From Cohnella zeiphila (lineage in GTDB: Bacteria > Bacillota > Bacilli > Paenibacillales > Paenibacillaceae): a stretch of 64,000 nucleotides of DNA. The notes beneath the pieces are model-generated. The model was not told the DNA's origin. It ran no database searches and worked only from the letters and a program-made list of their open reading frames with translations. Made by a program: the position numbers and the translations under genes. The stretch is taken from the NCBI RefSeq assembly GCF_014212055.1, contig NZ_JACJVO010000009.1, positions 62,001-126,000 on the forward strand. Reading direction: 5' to 3'. Below are positions 17,133-27,489 of the stretch, piece by piece; within the stretch, counting starts at the first letter, position 1; each line of letters begins with the position of its first letter.

Positions 17133-19049
17133 CTAATCGATCAGCGTCTCCCAAAGCGCATATGCTTCGTCCAGCGCTTTCTTGCGGGCGTCCACTTCGC
17201 TTTGCTTTTCCCGCAGCTTCACGTAATCGGTGAACACTTCCTCGGTCGCCATCTCCGCCTCGAGAGCGACGATCTCATCTTCCAGCCGCGCGATGTCGGC
17301 CTCGGCCTGTTCCTTCTTGCGCTGCCGCGCCCGCTCTTCGCGCTTGGCCTGCTTCTCGGCCTCGTAGTCCTGGGCCGGAGCGGCCGACTCTTTGACGGCG
17401 CTTTGGGTCTGAGATCCCGATTCCCACTGCTCCATCTCCTGCTTTTTGCCGATCATATCGTCGTAATTTCCCAGGAAATGCCGAGTCCCGTCCGGGTGAA
17501 GCTCGACGATGCGGTCGGCCAGCCGGTTCAGGAAGTAGCGGTCGTGAGAGACGAACAGCAGCGTGCCTTCATATTCTTCCAGCGAGGCTTCGAGCACTTC
17601 GCGGCTCCACAGGTCCAGATGGTTGGTCGGCTCGTCCAGCACGAGCACGTTCGCCTTGCGCAGCATCAGCTTGGAGAGCGCGACCCGCGCCTTCTCCCCG
17701 CCGCTTAAGGATCCGACCGTCTTCTTGACGTCGTCGCCGCTGAACAGGAAATTGCCGAGCACCGTTCGGATTTCCGCTTCGGGAAGCAGCGAGTATTCGC
17801 TCCACACTTCCTCCAGCACGGTATTCGCCGGATTCAGCCCGCGCTGCTCCTGATCGTAGTAGCCGAGCTTGACGCCCGTTCCCCACCGGACGGTGCCGGC
17901 GCGAAGCTCCAGCGTGCCGACGAGAGCGCGAAGCAGCGTCGTCTTCCCGATGCCGTTCGGCCCGAGGATGGCGATCCGCTCGCCGCGTTTGACCTCGAAC
18001 GAGACGTTGCGGAACAGCGGGCTTAGCTCATCCGCCGGTGCGGCGGAAGCTTCCGACACTTGCAGCACGTCCTTGCCGGTCTTGCGCTCGGTCTCGAACG
18101 AGAAACTGGCCTGCTTCAGCGTGCCGGGCTTCTCCAAGCGCTCGATTCGTTCCAGCGCGTTGCGCCGGCTTTGGGCCCTCCGGGTCGTCGTCGCCCTGGC
18201 GATATTGCGCTGGATAAAATCTTCCATTTTCGCGATTTCCTTGCGCTGCTGCTCGTACAGCTTCATGTTCTGGTCGAACGCCGCCGCCTTCAAGTCCATA
18301 AAGCGCGAATAATTGCCGGTGTAGCGGGTGGCGGCGTGCCGCTCGATCTCGACGATCGACGTAACGGTGGCATCGAGAAAATAGCGGTCATGGGAGACGA
18401 TGACCATCGCGCCGGAGTAAGTCCGCAAATATTGTTCCAGCCAGGTCAGCGTGGCGATGTCGAGATGGTTGGTCGGTTCGTCCAGCAGCAGCAGCTCCGG
18501 CTGCACGACGAGCAGCCGCGCGAGCGCCAGGCGCGTCCGCTGGCCGCCGCTCAGGCTGTCCACGGTCGTGTCCGGCGGGAAATCGCCGAAGCCCATTCCG
18601 TGGAGAACGCTGCGGATACGGTTGTTCATCTCGAAGCCGCCGGCTTCCCGGAACTCGTCGTTCCGGTTGGCGTACGTCGTAAGCAGCGCTTCGTACCGCG
18701 AGGCGTCTTTCTGCTCCTCGGGATCGGCCATCCGCTGCTCCAACCGCCGCAGTTCGTCTTCTTTTTCCACTAAGGGGCCAAAAGCGTCCGTCATCACTTG
18801 ATGCAGCGTCAGACGGCCGTCGAAGCTGCTGTTCTGGGCCAGGTACCCGATCCGCAGCTCGCGCGGTTTGGACACCGAGCCCTGGTCCGAAGGCAGCTCG
18901 CCGGCCAGAATCCGCAGGAACGTCGATTTGCCCGCTCCGTTGACGCCGACCAGTCCGATCCGGTCGCGTTCGTTGATCTGAATCGCTACCCCGTTCAGGA
19001 CGGGGGTCACTCCATAATGTTTGACAATGCCCGATGCTTGCAAAAGCAA
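17133..19049 (-). CDS. ydiF: ABC-F family ATPase, YdiF type
   Basis: 638 residues, TTG start eight bases after GGAGG. Two ABC domains on one chain: Walker A GVNGAGKST and GPNGIGKTT, signatures LSGGQRTRLALARLL and LSGGEKARVALSKLML, Walker B LLLDEPTNHLD and LVLDEPTNHLD. Between them lies the P-site tRNA-interaction linker (FDQNMKLYEQQRKEIAKMED). The tail is a coiled coil rich in Glu/Lys/Arg (550-638). ABC-F proteins act on the ribosome rather than in transport. The position between tsaD and moaC is the same as B. subtilis ydiF, but here the gene points the other way. Confidence 0.93.
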   Translation of the reverse strand: MLLQASGIVKHYGVTPVLNGVAIQINERDRIGLVGVNGAGKSTFLRILAGELPSDQGSVSKPRELRIGYLAQNSSFDGRLTLHQVMTDAFGPLVEKEDELRRLEQRMADPEEQKDASRYEALLTTYANRNDEFREAGGFEMNNRIRSVLHGMGFGDFPPDTTVDSLSGGQRTRLALARLLVVQPELLLLDEPTNHLDIATLTWLEQYLRTYSGAMVIVSHDRYFLDATVTSIVEIERHAATRYTGNYSRFMDLKAAAFDQNMKLYEQQRKEIAKMEDFIQRNIARATTTRRAQSRRNALERIERLEKPGTLKQASFSFETERKTGKDVLQVSEASAAPADELSPLFRNVSFEVKRGERIAILGPNGIGKTTLLRALVGTLELRAGTVRWGTGVKLGYYDQEQRGLNPANTVLEEVWSEYSLLPEAEIRTVLGNFLFSGDDVKKTVGSLSGGEKARVALSKLMLRKANVLVLDEPTNHLDLWSREVLEASLEEYEGTLLFVSHDRYFLNRLADRIVELHPDGTRHFLGNYDDMIGKKQEMEQWESGSQTQSAVKESAAPAQDYEAEKQAKREERARQRKKEQAEADIARLEDEIVALEAEMATEEVFTDYVKLREKQSEVDARKKALDEAYALWETLID

Positions 19050-19090
19050 GAGGAATCCCTCCGACTTCTTCTATTAAAGTAGTGCGTGGT

Positions 19091-19121
19091 CCGGCTTTTC
19101 CAAGTGTAACCCAAAAGCCGG
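19091..19121. repeat. Inverted repeat in the divergent ABC-F / cyclo-ligase promoter region
   Basis: CCGGCTTTT and AAAAGCCGG, nine perfect pairs with a 13-base loop, lie in the ABC-F leader about 45 bases before its start. It could be a leader hairpin or attenuator; ABC-F genes are often controlled by leader attenuation, but no leader peptide is evident. Confidence 0.5.
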
Positions 19122-19228
19122 CGTTCGTCCAAGCGCGGACGGCGTCCGGACGTTCCGTTCTTGGCGAAACGGAGGGAAAAGTGATAAACTGGAACTGAAT
19201 TTGGCAAGTTCGGACGGAGGTGCTGCGT

Positions 19229-20407
19229 GTGGAAGCGCCTGAAGCCGGCGCTCTCAAGCGCGAACGCCGGCGCGAGCTGGCGGCCGAACGGGACCGGCTC
19301 GCCGGCGGCCGTACCGCGGAGCTGTCCGCGCAGCTATGTGCCGCCACGGCGGCGCAGGCGCTCGCTCCGCTGGCGGAGAGGCTGGGGAGGCCGCTCACGG
19401 TATGCGTCTACGGCGCGTTCCGCTCGGAAGCCGATCCTTCGGCATTGGCGGAGTGGTGCCGGGAGCGGGGGCACCGCGTGGTCGCCCCGCGCGTGCGCGA
19501 AGCCGGAAGCGGGATGGAGCTTCGGATCGTCGCGTCGCCGGAGGATTGGCGGCCGGGCCGATGGGGCGTGCCGGAGCCGGATCCGGCGAGCACCGTCCTT
19601 TATCCGGTTCGCGGGGATCTGGACGTCGTTCTCGTTCCCGGGCTCGCTTTCGATTCGGCGGGCGGAAGGATCGGATACGGCGGAGGCTTTTACGACCGGC
19701 TGTATGCCGAGCGGAAGACCGCGGAAGCCGAGCGTCAGGCCGAATCCGGAGAAGGCTTCGAACCGACGATCTGGCTCGGATTCGCGTACGCCCTCCAGAA
19801 GGTGGCGGACAGGCTGCCTCGGGAGGCGCACGACCTGGCGCTAAACGGGTTGGCGACGGAAGACGGCGTCCAATGGCTGACGGGAGGGACATTTATGGAA
19901 TCGGGAGAGGCGCGAGACCGCCTGACTCATTTTAACGAGCAGGGACGCGCCGTCATGGTGGACGTCTCGGACAAGGCGGTCACGGCCCGGACCGCGGTCG
20001 CGCAGACGCAAGTGACGATGAGGCCGGATACGTTGAGGCAAATCCGGGAAGGCGGGATCGCCAAGGGCGACGTCCTGGCGATCGCCCAAGTGGCCGGCAT
20101 TCAGGCGGCCAAGCGGACATCGGACTGGATTCCGCTGTGCCACCCGCTGCCGCTGACCGGCGTCAATATCCGCTTCAGCGACAACGGAGCGGATACGCTC
20201 GTCATCGAAGCCGAAGTGAAGACGACGGGGAAGACGGGCGTGGAGATGGAGGCGCTGACCGCCGTGTCCGCAGCCGCTCTGACCGTTTATGACATGTGCA
20301 AGGCGCTGCAGAAGGACATGGAGATCGGTCCGACCCGGCTGCTTGCGAAGACAGGCGGCAAGAGCGGCGATTATGAGGCAGAAGAGGGAGCCGGACGCGA
20401 ACGATAA
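19229..20407 (+). CDS. In-frame fusion: 5-formyltetrahydrofolate cyclo-ligase + MoaC
   Basis: 392 codons from the GTG at 19229, eight bases after GGAGG. Residues 1-220 are 5-formyl-THF cyclo-ligase: basic [37 protein letters not shown] with the ATP/folate-binding [10 protein letters not shown], and the LPREAHD end. With no stop codon the frame continues into MoaC (from about residue 223): [57 protein letters not shown]. Cyclo-ligase recycles 5-formyl-THF; MoaC makes cyclic pyranopterin monophosphate for molybdenum cofactor. Normally these are separate genes. A GGGAGGG site and ATG at 19895 inside the frame could also make MoaC alone. Confidence 0.88.
   Translation: MEAPEAGALKRERRRELAAERDRLAGGRTAELSAQLCAATAAQALAPLAERLGRPLTVCVYGAFRSEADPSALAEWCRERGHRVVAPRVREAGSGMELRIVASPEDWRPGRWGVPEPDPASTVLYPVRGDLDVVLVPGLAFDSAGGRIGYGGGFYDRLYAERKTAEAERQAESGEGFEPTIWLGFAYALQKVADRLPREAHDLALNGLATEDGVQWLTGGTFMESGEARDRLTHFNEQGRAVMVDVSDKAVTARTAVAQTQVTMRPDTLRQIREGGIAKGDVLAIAQVAGIQAAKRTSDWIPLCHPLPLTGVNIRFSDNGADTLVIEAEVKTTGKTGVEMEALTAVSAAALTVYDMCKALQKDMEIGPTRLLAKTGGKSGDYEAEEGAGRER
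19882..19897 (+). promoter_or_regulatory. moaC: Internal ribosome site and start codon for stand-alone MoaC
   Basis: GGGAGGG followed after six bases by ATG (19895), in the same frame as the upstream cyclo-ligase. The product from here would be [16 protein letters not shown]..., 170 residues, the normal MoaC length. Both a fused and a free MoaC could therefore be made. Confidence 0.7.
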
Positions 20408-20445
20408 AAAAGAGACAATCGCGCAATCGATGGGGGAACGGGGGA

Positions 20446-20946
20446 ATGGGCATGCTCTGGAAGGTGGCTTTGCTGTCGGCCAGCGACAAAGGCTCACGCG
20501 GAGAGCGCGAGGACACGAGCGCTCAAGTCATTCGGGAACTGATGGAAGAAGAGCTCGAGGGCGAGATCGTCGATTACCGGATCGTACCGGACGAACAGGA
20601 CGAGATCCGTGCGGCTCTTATCGAGATGGCGGATTATTTCCAGGCCGATCTCATCCTGACGACCGGCGGAACGGGGCTCGGCTTGCGGGACGTCACGCCG
20701 GAGGCGACGCTGATGGTCGCGGACCGGACGGTCCCCGGCATGGCGGAAGCGATGCGGACCGCGGCGATGAACCGGACCCGAAGGGCGATGCTGTTTCGCG
20801 GCGTCTGCGCGATTCGGGGGCGGACGCTGATCATCAACCTGCCCGGCGATCCGAAGAGCGTTCACGAGCTGCTTATGGCGGTCATGGACGTGCTCCCGGC
20901 CGCGCTGCTTCAAGTGAAGGGACTCGGAAGGGAGATCGACGCATGA
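20446..20946 (+). CDS. Molybdenum cofactor biosynthesis protein MoaB/MogA
   Basis: 166 residues. ALLSASDKGSRGEREDTSA, LILTTGGTGLGLRDVTPEAT and LPGDPKSVHELL are the MoCF-biosynthesis signatures. The protein adenylates molybdopterin before metal insertion. It starts behind a G-rich ribosome site 39 bases after the moaC end and overlaps the next gene by four bases, so it belongs to a small molybdopterin operon. Confidence 0.92.
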   Translation: MGMLWKVALLSASDKGSRGEREDTSAQVIRELMEEELEGEIVDYRIVPDEQDEIRAALIEMADYFQADLILTTGGTGLGLRDVTPEATLMVADRTVPGMAEAMRTAAMNRTRRAMLFRGVCAIRGRTLIINLPGDPKSVHELLMAVMDVLPAALLQVKGLGREIDA

Positions 20947-21989
20947 GCGCCTCGTCCTCTTCAGGTTCCGGCATTAAGCGAATCGGAGATTCCATTCTCC
21001 GGGAAATCAAGGTAGACGAAGCGATCGGCATGGTGCTGGCTCACGATTTGACGCAGATCGTTCCCGGCTCGTTCAAGGGCCGCCTGTTCCGCAAAGGCCA
21101 CCGTGTCGCGGCCGAAGACATTCCGAAGCTGAAGGATATCGGCAAAGAGCATCTGTACGTGATGGAACTCGCTCCGGGAGACTTGCACGAAGACGATGCC
21201 GCCCTCCGTTTGGCCGCCGCTCTTCTTGGAGATCATTTGACCATGGGCGAGCCTCACGAGGGCAAGGTGACGCTGAAAGCCTCCATTACGGGATTGGCTT
21301 CGGTGGCGAAGCCGGTCGTGGACGGGATCAACGCGATCGGCGACATCGCTCTCGCCACGGTAATGAACGACCGGGTCGCGCGCGAAGGGGAAAGCATCGC
21401 CGCCACCCGGGCGATTCCGCTCATCGTGCCGGAAGGCAAAGTGGCCGAGGCGGAATGGATCGCCGCAGAGTACCGGGCGCGGGAAGGCCGTGCGCCGCTG
21501 TCCGTGCGGCCGCTTCGAAAGATGCGTGCAGGCCTGCTGACGACGGGAACCGAGGTGTTCACCGGGCGCATCGCCGACAAGTTCGGCCCCGCGGTCGAAC
21601 TGAAATTGAGGGAGCTTGGATCGGAGCTGGCCGAACAGCGATTCGCGCCGGACGACAGACAAACAATTGTCAAAGAAATTTTATATTTCCTGGAGCAAGG
21701 GTATGATATGATACTCGTGTCGGGCGGAATGTCCGTCGACCCCGACGATCGAACGCCGGGGGCGATTGCGGACGCAGGATGCGAGATCGTCAGCTACGGT
21801 ACGCCGATGCTGCCGGGATCGATGCTGCTGTTCGGCTACTTGCGGGGAATTCCGATTTTCGGGTTGCCCGGCTGCGTGATGCATGACCCTTATACCTCAT
21901 TCGACGTGCTGCTGCCGCGGGTACTGGCGGGAGACACGATTCGGCGCGAAGAGATCTCCGCCATGGGGTACGGAGGCTTGCATCGCTAA
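20943..21989 (+). CDS. Molybdopterin-binding protein, MoeA-related
   Basis: 348 residues. The C-terminal 160 residues form the MoCF fold (LTTGTEVFTGRIADKFGPAVE, ILVSGGMSVDPDDRTPGAI, LLFGYLRGIPIFGLPGCVMHD). The N-terminal part (VDEAIGMVLAHDLTQIVPGSFKGRLFRKGH) resembles the start of MoeA domain I, but the protein is shorter than true MoeA (about 400) and differs through the middle. It belongs to the shorter MoeA-like group seen in Firmicutes. It probably inserts or handles molybdate-pterin; no moaA, moaD or moaE lies in the window. Confidence 0.85.
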   Translation: MSASSSSGSGIKRIGDSILREIKVDEAIGMVLAHDLTQIVPGSFKGRLFRKGHRVAAEDIPKLKDIGKEHLYVMELAPGDLHEDDAALRLAAALLGDHLTMGEPHEGKVTLKASITGLASVAKPVVDGINAIGDIALATVMNDRVAREGESIAATRAIPLIVPEGKVAEAEWIAAEYRAREGRAPLSVRPLRKMRAGLLTTGTEVFTGRIADKFGPAVELKLRELGSELAEQRFAPDDRQTIVKEILYFLEQGYDMILVSGGMSVDPDDRTPGAIADAGCEIVSYGTPMLPGSMLLFGYLRGIPIFGLPGCVMHDPYTSFDVLLPRVLAGDTIRREEISAMGYGGLHR

Positions 21990-22069
21990 TCATTGCGGAT
22001 AAAAAGAGCTTCGAATGCGAAGAAGCCATTTCGGAGAAACCATTCAACCCTGAATTAGGAGGCGCTATC

Positions 22070-22315
22070 ATGTCAGGAATCGGTGCTACCGGGTTTATTT
22101 TGCTGATCATCGTCGCTCTGCTGCTGTTCGGTCCGAACAAGCTTCCCGAACTGGGCAAGGCTTTTGGCAAGACGCTGCGGGAATTCAAACGCGGCGCGAA
22201 CGGCATGCTGGAAGAGCAGCAGGATTCGCAGTCCCGCCGAGTGGAAGTAAGCACGGCCGGCACGGCGAACGTTGCGGCGGAGCCGCAAGCGGCCGAACGT
22301 CGCCTTCCGGAATAA
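22070..22315 (+). CDS. tatA: Sec-independent protein translocase subunit TatA
   Basis: 81 residues behind AGGAGGCG. One membrane helix at 5-22 (ATGFILLIIVALLLFG), the FGPNKLPELGK hinge, an amphipathic helix (FGKTLREFKRGANGM) and a polar tail. TatA subunits polymerise to let folded twin-arginine substrates cross the membrane. It pairs with the tatC that follows 94 bases later, as tatAy-tatCy do in B. subtilis. Confidence 0.95.
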   Translation: MSGIGATGFILLIIVALLLFGPNKLPELGKAFGKTLREFKRGANGMLEEQQDSQSRRVEVSTAGTANVAAEPQAAERRLPE

Positions 22316-22328
22316 CGTCGTTTCCGGT

Positions 22329-22383
22329 TGGTATAATTGAATCGGATCTAGCGGAGGGGCGGCTTGCCTTAAGAAGCCGCCCC
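22329..22383 (+). promoter_or_regulatory. Extended -10 promoter and leader hairpin ahead of tatC
   Basis: TTGGTATAAT (22328-22337) is a TGnTATAAT extended -10, which needs no strong -35. Downstream, GGGGCGGCTT (22356-22365) and AAGCCGCCCC (22374-22383) form a perfect 10-bp stem with an 8-base loop in the leader. The hairpin lacks a T-run; it may weakly terminate the tatA transcript or protect the tatC mRNA. Confidence 0.55.
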
Positions 22384-22409
22384 GATTGCTTGTTCAGTGG
22401 AGGTTAAGC

Positions 22410-23195
22410 ATGGCGGATCGTCCTCAACCGGCCAATTCTCAAGCTCTCGAAGGCTGGATGCCTTTGCTGGAGCATATCGGCGAGTTAAGGAGAAGGCTCG
22501 TGTACAGTCTGATCGTGCTCGTTCTCGGACTGGTCGGAGGCTTGTTCGGCGCGGGACCGTTGTTCGACTTCCTCGTGAAGCGGACGCCGGCCGGCCGGAT
22601 CGAGCTGAGCGCTTTCTCGCCCTGGGACGGAATCGGTCTCTATATGAAGTTCGCTTTCGTGATCTCCTTCGTCGTCGCGATTCCGTTCACGTTGTACCAG
22701 CTCTGGGCGTTCGTGCAGCCCGCGTTGGGCCGAAGGGAGCAGCGCGCGACGCTGAGGTACATTCCGGGAGCGCTGTTCATGTTCCTGGCGGGACTGGCCT
22801 TCGCTTATTTTATCGTATTTCCGATGGCTTACCATTTTACGGAGAACGTGACAAGCAGCATGGGGCTGCATCAGCTGTACGGGGCCGGGCAGTATTTTTC
22901 CTTCATGTTCAACATCGTCGTGCCCCTCGCCGTGCTGTTCGAGCTGCCGGTGGTCATCCTGTTCCTAACGAGAATCGGCATTCTCAACCCGATCGTTCTC
23001 AAAAAGTTGAGGCGCATTGCCTGGTTCGTCATGGTGGTGGTCGGAACGGTCATTACCCCGCCGGACGTCGTCTCCGACTTGCTCGTGGCGGCACCGCTTG
23101 TCGCCTTGTATGAATTCAGCGTTTATTTGTCGGTCAGGGCGTTCAAGAAGCGTCAGGCGAGGCTGGACGCTTACGACGCGGAAGAATCGGCCTAA
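22410..23195 (+). CDS. tatC: Sec-independent protein translocase subunit TatC
   Basis: 261 residues from the ATG at 22410 with GTGGAGG upstream. The start WMPLLEHIGELRRRLVYSL is the conserved cytoplasmic N-terminal motif that binds the twin-arginine signal. Six membrane helices follow, with KFAFVISFVVAIPFTLYQLW and the TPPDVVSDLLVAAPLVALYE end. TatC is the receptor of the Tat pathway. Confidence 0.96.
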   Translation: MADRPQPANSQALEGWMPLLEHIGELRRRLVYSLIVLVLGLVGGLFGAGPLFDFLVKRTPAGRIELSAFSPWDGIGLYMKFAFVISFVVAIPFTLYQLWAFVQPALGRREQRATLRYIPGALFMFLAGLAFAYFIVFPMAYHFTENVTSSMGLHQLYGAGQYFSFMFNIVVPLAVLFELPVVILFLTRIGILNPIVLKKLRRIAWFVMVVVGTVITPPDVVSDLLVAAPLVALYEFSVYLSVRAFKKRQARLDAYDAEESA

Positions 23196-23197
23196 AG

Positions 23198-23236
23198 AAG
23201 AGGCGTTTTTCCTAGGGAGAACGTCCTCTTTTTTTC
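23198..23236 (+). terminator. Intrinsic terminator after tatC
   Basis: AAGAGGCGTT pairs imperfectly with AACGTCCTCTT around TTTCCTAGGGAG; a run of seven T follows. Confidence 0.8.
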
Positions 23237-23369
23237 GGCCGATATCGTCATTTTTCGATATTCGCCAACCAATATTTGTGTTAAACTAGAAAATATTCAA
23301 TCATGCAAGCGATTACAATGGGTAATTTTTACCGAAATCGACGATTAATATGCGAAAGAGGGACTGCCA

Positions 23370-24635
23370 ATGGGGAACAAAGGAATGGGACTTGGGACCA
23401 AGGCGATGATCGGGTTGGGGGGGATCGCCCTCCTGCAGGTCGCGGGCGTCGTACTGATGCTGATCAGCGCCGACACGATGGCCGCGATCGAGACGATTGT
23501 CATCGCCGTGTTGACGCTAGCGGTGGCCGCGGGCGGAATCGCCCGGTTTAACCGCTCGGTGCTCGGATCGATCGGGAGCGTTACCGCCGCCTTGAAAAAT
23601 ATCGCTTCTTCCGGAGGCGACCTGACCCGCCGGGTCGTCGTCCAGACGAGCGACGAGGTCGGCGATCTGGCGCAGGCCGCGAACACGATGCTGGATGCCC
23701 TGCAGAAGATGATGCGGGAGCTTCGGGACAGCACGGCGGAACTGGCCGCCTCCGCCATTCAATTGAAGCAAGGAGCCGACGAGAACGCCCGCGTCAGCGG
23801 CGACGTCTCCAAGGCGGTCGAGAGGGTCGCGTCGGGCGCCGTGACGCAAGTGGCCAGATCGCAGCAGATTTCGGCCGTTATGCAGGAGACGCTGGAAGGG
23901 CTGAGCCAAGTGGCGACGACGACGACGGGAGCTTCGGATGCGGCCCAATCCACGCGCGCTCGCGCGGAAGACGGTTCTTCCGTATTGCAGACCGCGAGCC
24001 GGGACGTCGTGCAGGTGGAAGAATCGTTCCGGTCCCTGCAGGAGTCGGTTCGCGGGCTGACCCACAAGTCGAACCAGGTTCTTGAAATTATCGGATACAT
24101 ATCGGAAGTTTCGAACCAGACGCATCTCCTCGCGCTCAATGCGGCGATCGAGGCGGCACGGGCAGGCGAGCACGGCCGGGGATTCGCCGTCGTGGCCGGC
24201 GAGATTCGCAAGCTGGCCGACCAGACGCAGCAGTCCGCCGTGCAGATCGGCGACACGCTGCAGTCGATGTCTCAGGATATCGGAGAAGCGGCGGCGATGT
24301 TCGAACAAAGCGCGGAGCAAGTGTTCGGAGCGGTATCCGGCATGCGCCGCGCGGAAGAGTCGTTCATCGAGATCGCCGGACAGGTCGGCACGCTGAGCGG
24401 CAACATCGTGGAAGCGGCGGCGGCCATTCAGCAGATGACGGCCGGAAGCGAATCGGTCGCCCACTCGATTCAGGAGATCTCCCGAGTAACGGAAGAGACG
24501 GCTTCGTTCACGGAACAAGTCTCTTCGATGACCCAGCAGCAGAAGAAATCTACCGGAGAGATGGCGCTGACGGCAGACCGCCTGAGCGAGATGGCCTCGC
24601 GGCTCAAGGCGATGGCCGGCCACTATCGGACGTGA
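23370..24635 (+). CDS. Methyl-accepting chemotaxis protein without a large sensor domain
   Basis: 421 residues. Two hydrophobic helices (about 12-32 and 38-56) are separated by only a few residues, so there is essentially no extracellular ligand domain. A HAMP-like linker precedes the signalling helices; the tip is [36 protein letters not shown]. Such receptors sense internal or membrane signals. A GCCGATAT at 23238-23245 matches the SigD -10 exactly (its -35 is poor), consistent with the flagellar regulon. It sits between tat and groESL, an insertion relative to B. subtilis. Confidence 0.9.
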   Translation: MGNKGMGLGTKAMIGLGGIALLQVAGVVLMLISADTMAAIETIVIAVLTLAVAAGGIARFNRSVLGSIGSVTAALKNIASSGGDLTRRVVVQTSDEVGDLAQAANTMLDALQKMMRELRDSTAELAASAIQLKQGADENARVSGDVSKAVERVASGAVTQVARSQQISAVMQETLEGLSQVATTTTGASDAAQSTRARAEDGSSVLQTASRDVVQVEESFRSLQESVRGLTHKSNQVLEIIGYISEVSNQTHLLALNAAIEAARAGEHGRGFAVVAGEIRKLADQTQQSAVQIGDTLQSMSQDIGEAAAMFEQSAEQVFGAVSGMRRAEESFIEIAGQVGTLSGNIVEAAAAIQQMTAGSESVAHSIQEISRVTEETASFTEQVSSMTQQQKKSTGEMALTADRLSEMASRLKAMAGHYRT

Positions 24636-24679
24636 ATAATCCGTCCCGATCCGGCAAGAATGGAATACGGACATACAGG

Positions 24680-24718
24680 CGCAGACCCGCGGATCCTGAC
24701 GGGTCTGCGTTTTTCTTT
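24680..24718 (+). terminator. Intrinsic terminator after the chemoreceptor
   Basis: Perfect 10-bp stem CGCAGACCCG / CGGGTCTGCG, then TTTTTCTTT. Confidence 0.92.
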
Positions 24719-24767
24719 GTACGGGCCGGGTTTGTCCATCTTCTCCATTATAGTTGGGAAAAAGGGC

Positions 24768-24796
24768 TTGAAAAGCTACGGCAAAATCAGTATCAT
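24768..24796 (+). promoter_or_regulatory. SigA promoter of groESL
   Basis: TTGAAA, 17 bases, TATCAT, with the CIRCE element starting 13 bases beyond the -10, at the transcription start region. Confidence 0.85.
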
Positions 24797-24808
24797 AAGA
24801 GATGGTTA

Positions 24809-24835
24809 TTAGCACTATCCACTATCGAGTGCTAA
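24809..24835 (+). promoter_or_regulatory. CIRCE element (HrcA operator) of groESL
   Basis: TTAGCACTA, 9 bases, GAGTGCTAA. The right arm is perfect; the left arm has one change from consensus (A instead of the last C). HrcA binding here represses groESL until heat shock titrates it. hrcA itself is not in the window. Confidence 0.95.
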
Positions 24836-24891
24836 TAATGTGGGCGGAAAACCCAATCCATCTCAACCTATCTACAAAGGAGGCTATTTTC

Positions 24892-25176
24892 ATGATCAAA
24901 CCTTTGGGTGATCGCGTGCTTGTCGAAGCGAGTGCCAAAGAAGAAAAGACCGCTAGCGGAATCGTCCTGCCGGATACGGCGAAGGAGAAGCCGCAAGAAG
25001 GAACCATCGTGGCGGTGGGAAGCGGAAGCCTGAACAAGGATGGCGCCCGTGTTGCGCTTGAAGTCAAAGTGGGCGACCGTGTGTTGTTCTCCAAGTACGC
25101 CGGCACGGAAATCAAGTACGAAGGCAAAGAGTACTTGATTATGAAGGAAAGCGATATCCACGCAATCGTCGGCTGA
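24892..25176 (+). CDS. groES: Co-chaperonin GroES
   Basis: 94 residues behind [28 protein letters not shown], the mobile loop [15 protein letters not shown], and the end [14 protein letters not shown] are full GroES. It forms the heptameric lid of GroEL. CIRCE and a SigA promoter precede it; groEL follows 88 bases later. Confidence 0.98.
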   Translation: MIKPLGDRVLVEASAKEEKTASGIVLPDTAKEKPQEGTIVAVGSGSLNKDGARVALEVKVGDRVLFSKYAGTEIKYEGKEYLIMKESDIHAIVG

Positions 25177-25231
25177 TCTCGCCGCGGCTGCCGGAACGAC
25201 ATAAGCAAGCTTGCAGCAACCATATACGTAA

Positions 25232-26902
<1,671 letters not shown>

Positions 26903-26928
26903 TCCGCCGCTCATCCCAAGCCAAGCAC

Positions 26929-26956
26929 AAAAAAGCTCCCCGAGGGGAGCTTTTTG
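26929..26956 (+). terminator. Intrinsic terminator after groEL
   Basis: AAAAAGCTCCCC / GGGGAGCTTTTT with a GA-type loop; reads as a terminator on both strands. Confidence 0.93.
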
Positions 26957-26990
26957 CATTCCAGCCGTTGTAGACTTCCTCTGCGCTTTC

Positions 26991-27280
26991 CGCCGATATC
27001 CCCATCACTCACAAGCGCTCGGGCCACTGCTCTGACTCTGCGCTTTCTCGTCGATATCCCATTCGCTCAGGAGCTCTGCAGGCCACCCCTCAATTTCTGT
27101 CCTTACCGCCGAAATCCCATTCGCTCAGGAGCGTTGCAGGTAACCTCTCAGTTTCTGCCCTTTCCGTCGAAATCCCATTCGCTCAGGAACTCTGCAGGCC
27201 ACCCCTCAATTTCTGTCCTTTTCGCCGGAATCCCATTCGCTCAGAAGCGCGCGAGAGCCAATGCTCTACCTCTAACCAGA
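26991..27280 (+). repeat. Five tandem copies of a 58-bp repeat
   Basis: Units start at 26991, 27049, 27107, 27165 and 27223, each exactly 58 bases. The core shared by all is CG(C/T)CG(A/G)(A/T)ATCCCATTCGCTCAGGA-like, followed in units 2-4 by CTCTGCAGGCCACCCCTCAA-like sequence. Units 1 and 5 form one subtype (GCCACTGCTCT / GCCAATGCTCT) and flank units 2-4. No spacers separate the units, so this is not CRISPR. An apparent open frame (26954-27301) across it is an accident of the repeat. Confidence 0.9.
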
Positions 27281-27296
27281 GAGAAAGGCAGTGTAG

Positions 27297-27413
27297 CCTG
27301 AGCGAGAGGGATAGCGACTAAAAGGCGAAATAAGAAGTTTGGCCTTGGAAAGTTTCCTGAGCGAAGGGGATTTCGAAAGCAAGACCGGGAAGAAGAGCGC
27401 CGAACCAAGCCGC
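27297..27413 (-). repeat. Two inverted, diverged copies of the 58-bp repeat
   Basis: CCTGAGCGAGAGGGATAGCGAC at 27297 and CCTGAGCGAAGGGGATTTCGA at 27356 are reverse complements of the repeat core, 59 bases apart, so they keep the same period. Together with 26991-27280 they make a large converging structure in the 588-base gap between groEL and the convergent membrane-protein gene. From 27414 to 27489 I see nothing recognisable. Confidence 0.75.
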
Positions 27414-27489
27414 AGAATCAGCGGGGAGGACCGGACTGCGGCGAAATCGGGAAAAGGACGGAGACATAAGCCGGGAAAGGACTGAGTTG

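Noticed and set aside
26991-27280. CRISPR array
   Set aside because: Repeat units abut each other without spacers and no cas genes are present.
26954-27301. Open frame of 115 codons across the 58-bp repeats
   Set aside because: The peptide simply repeats the DNA unit in shifting frames and has no ribosome site.
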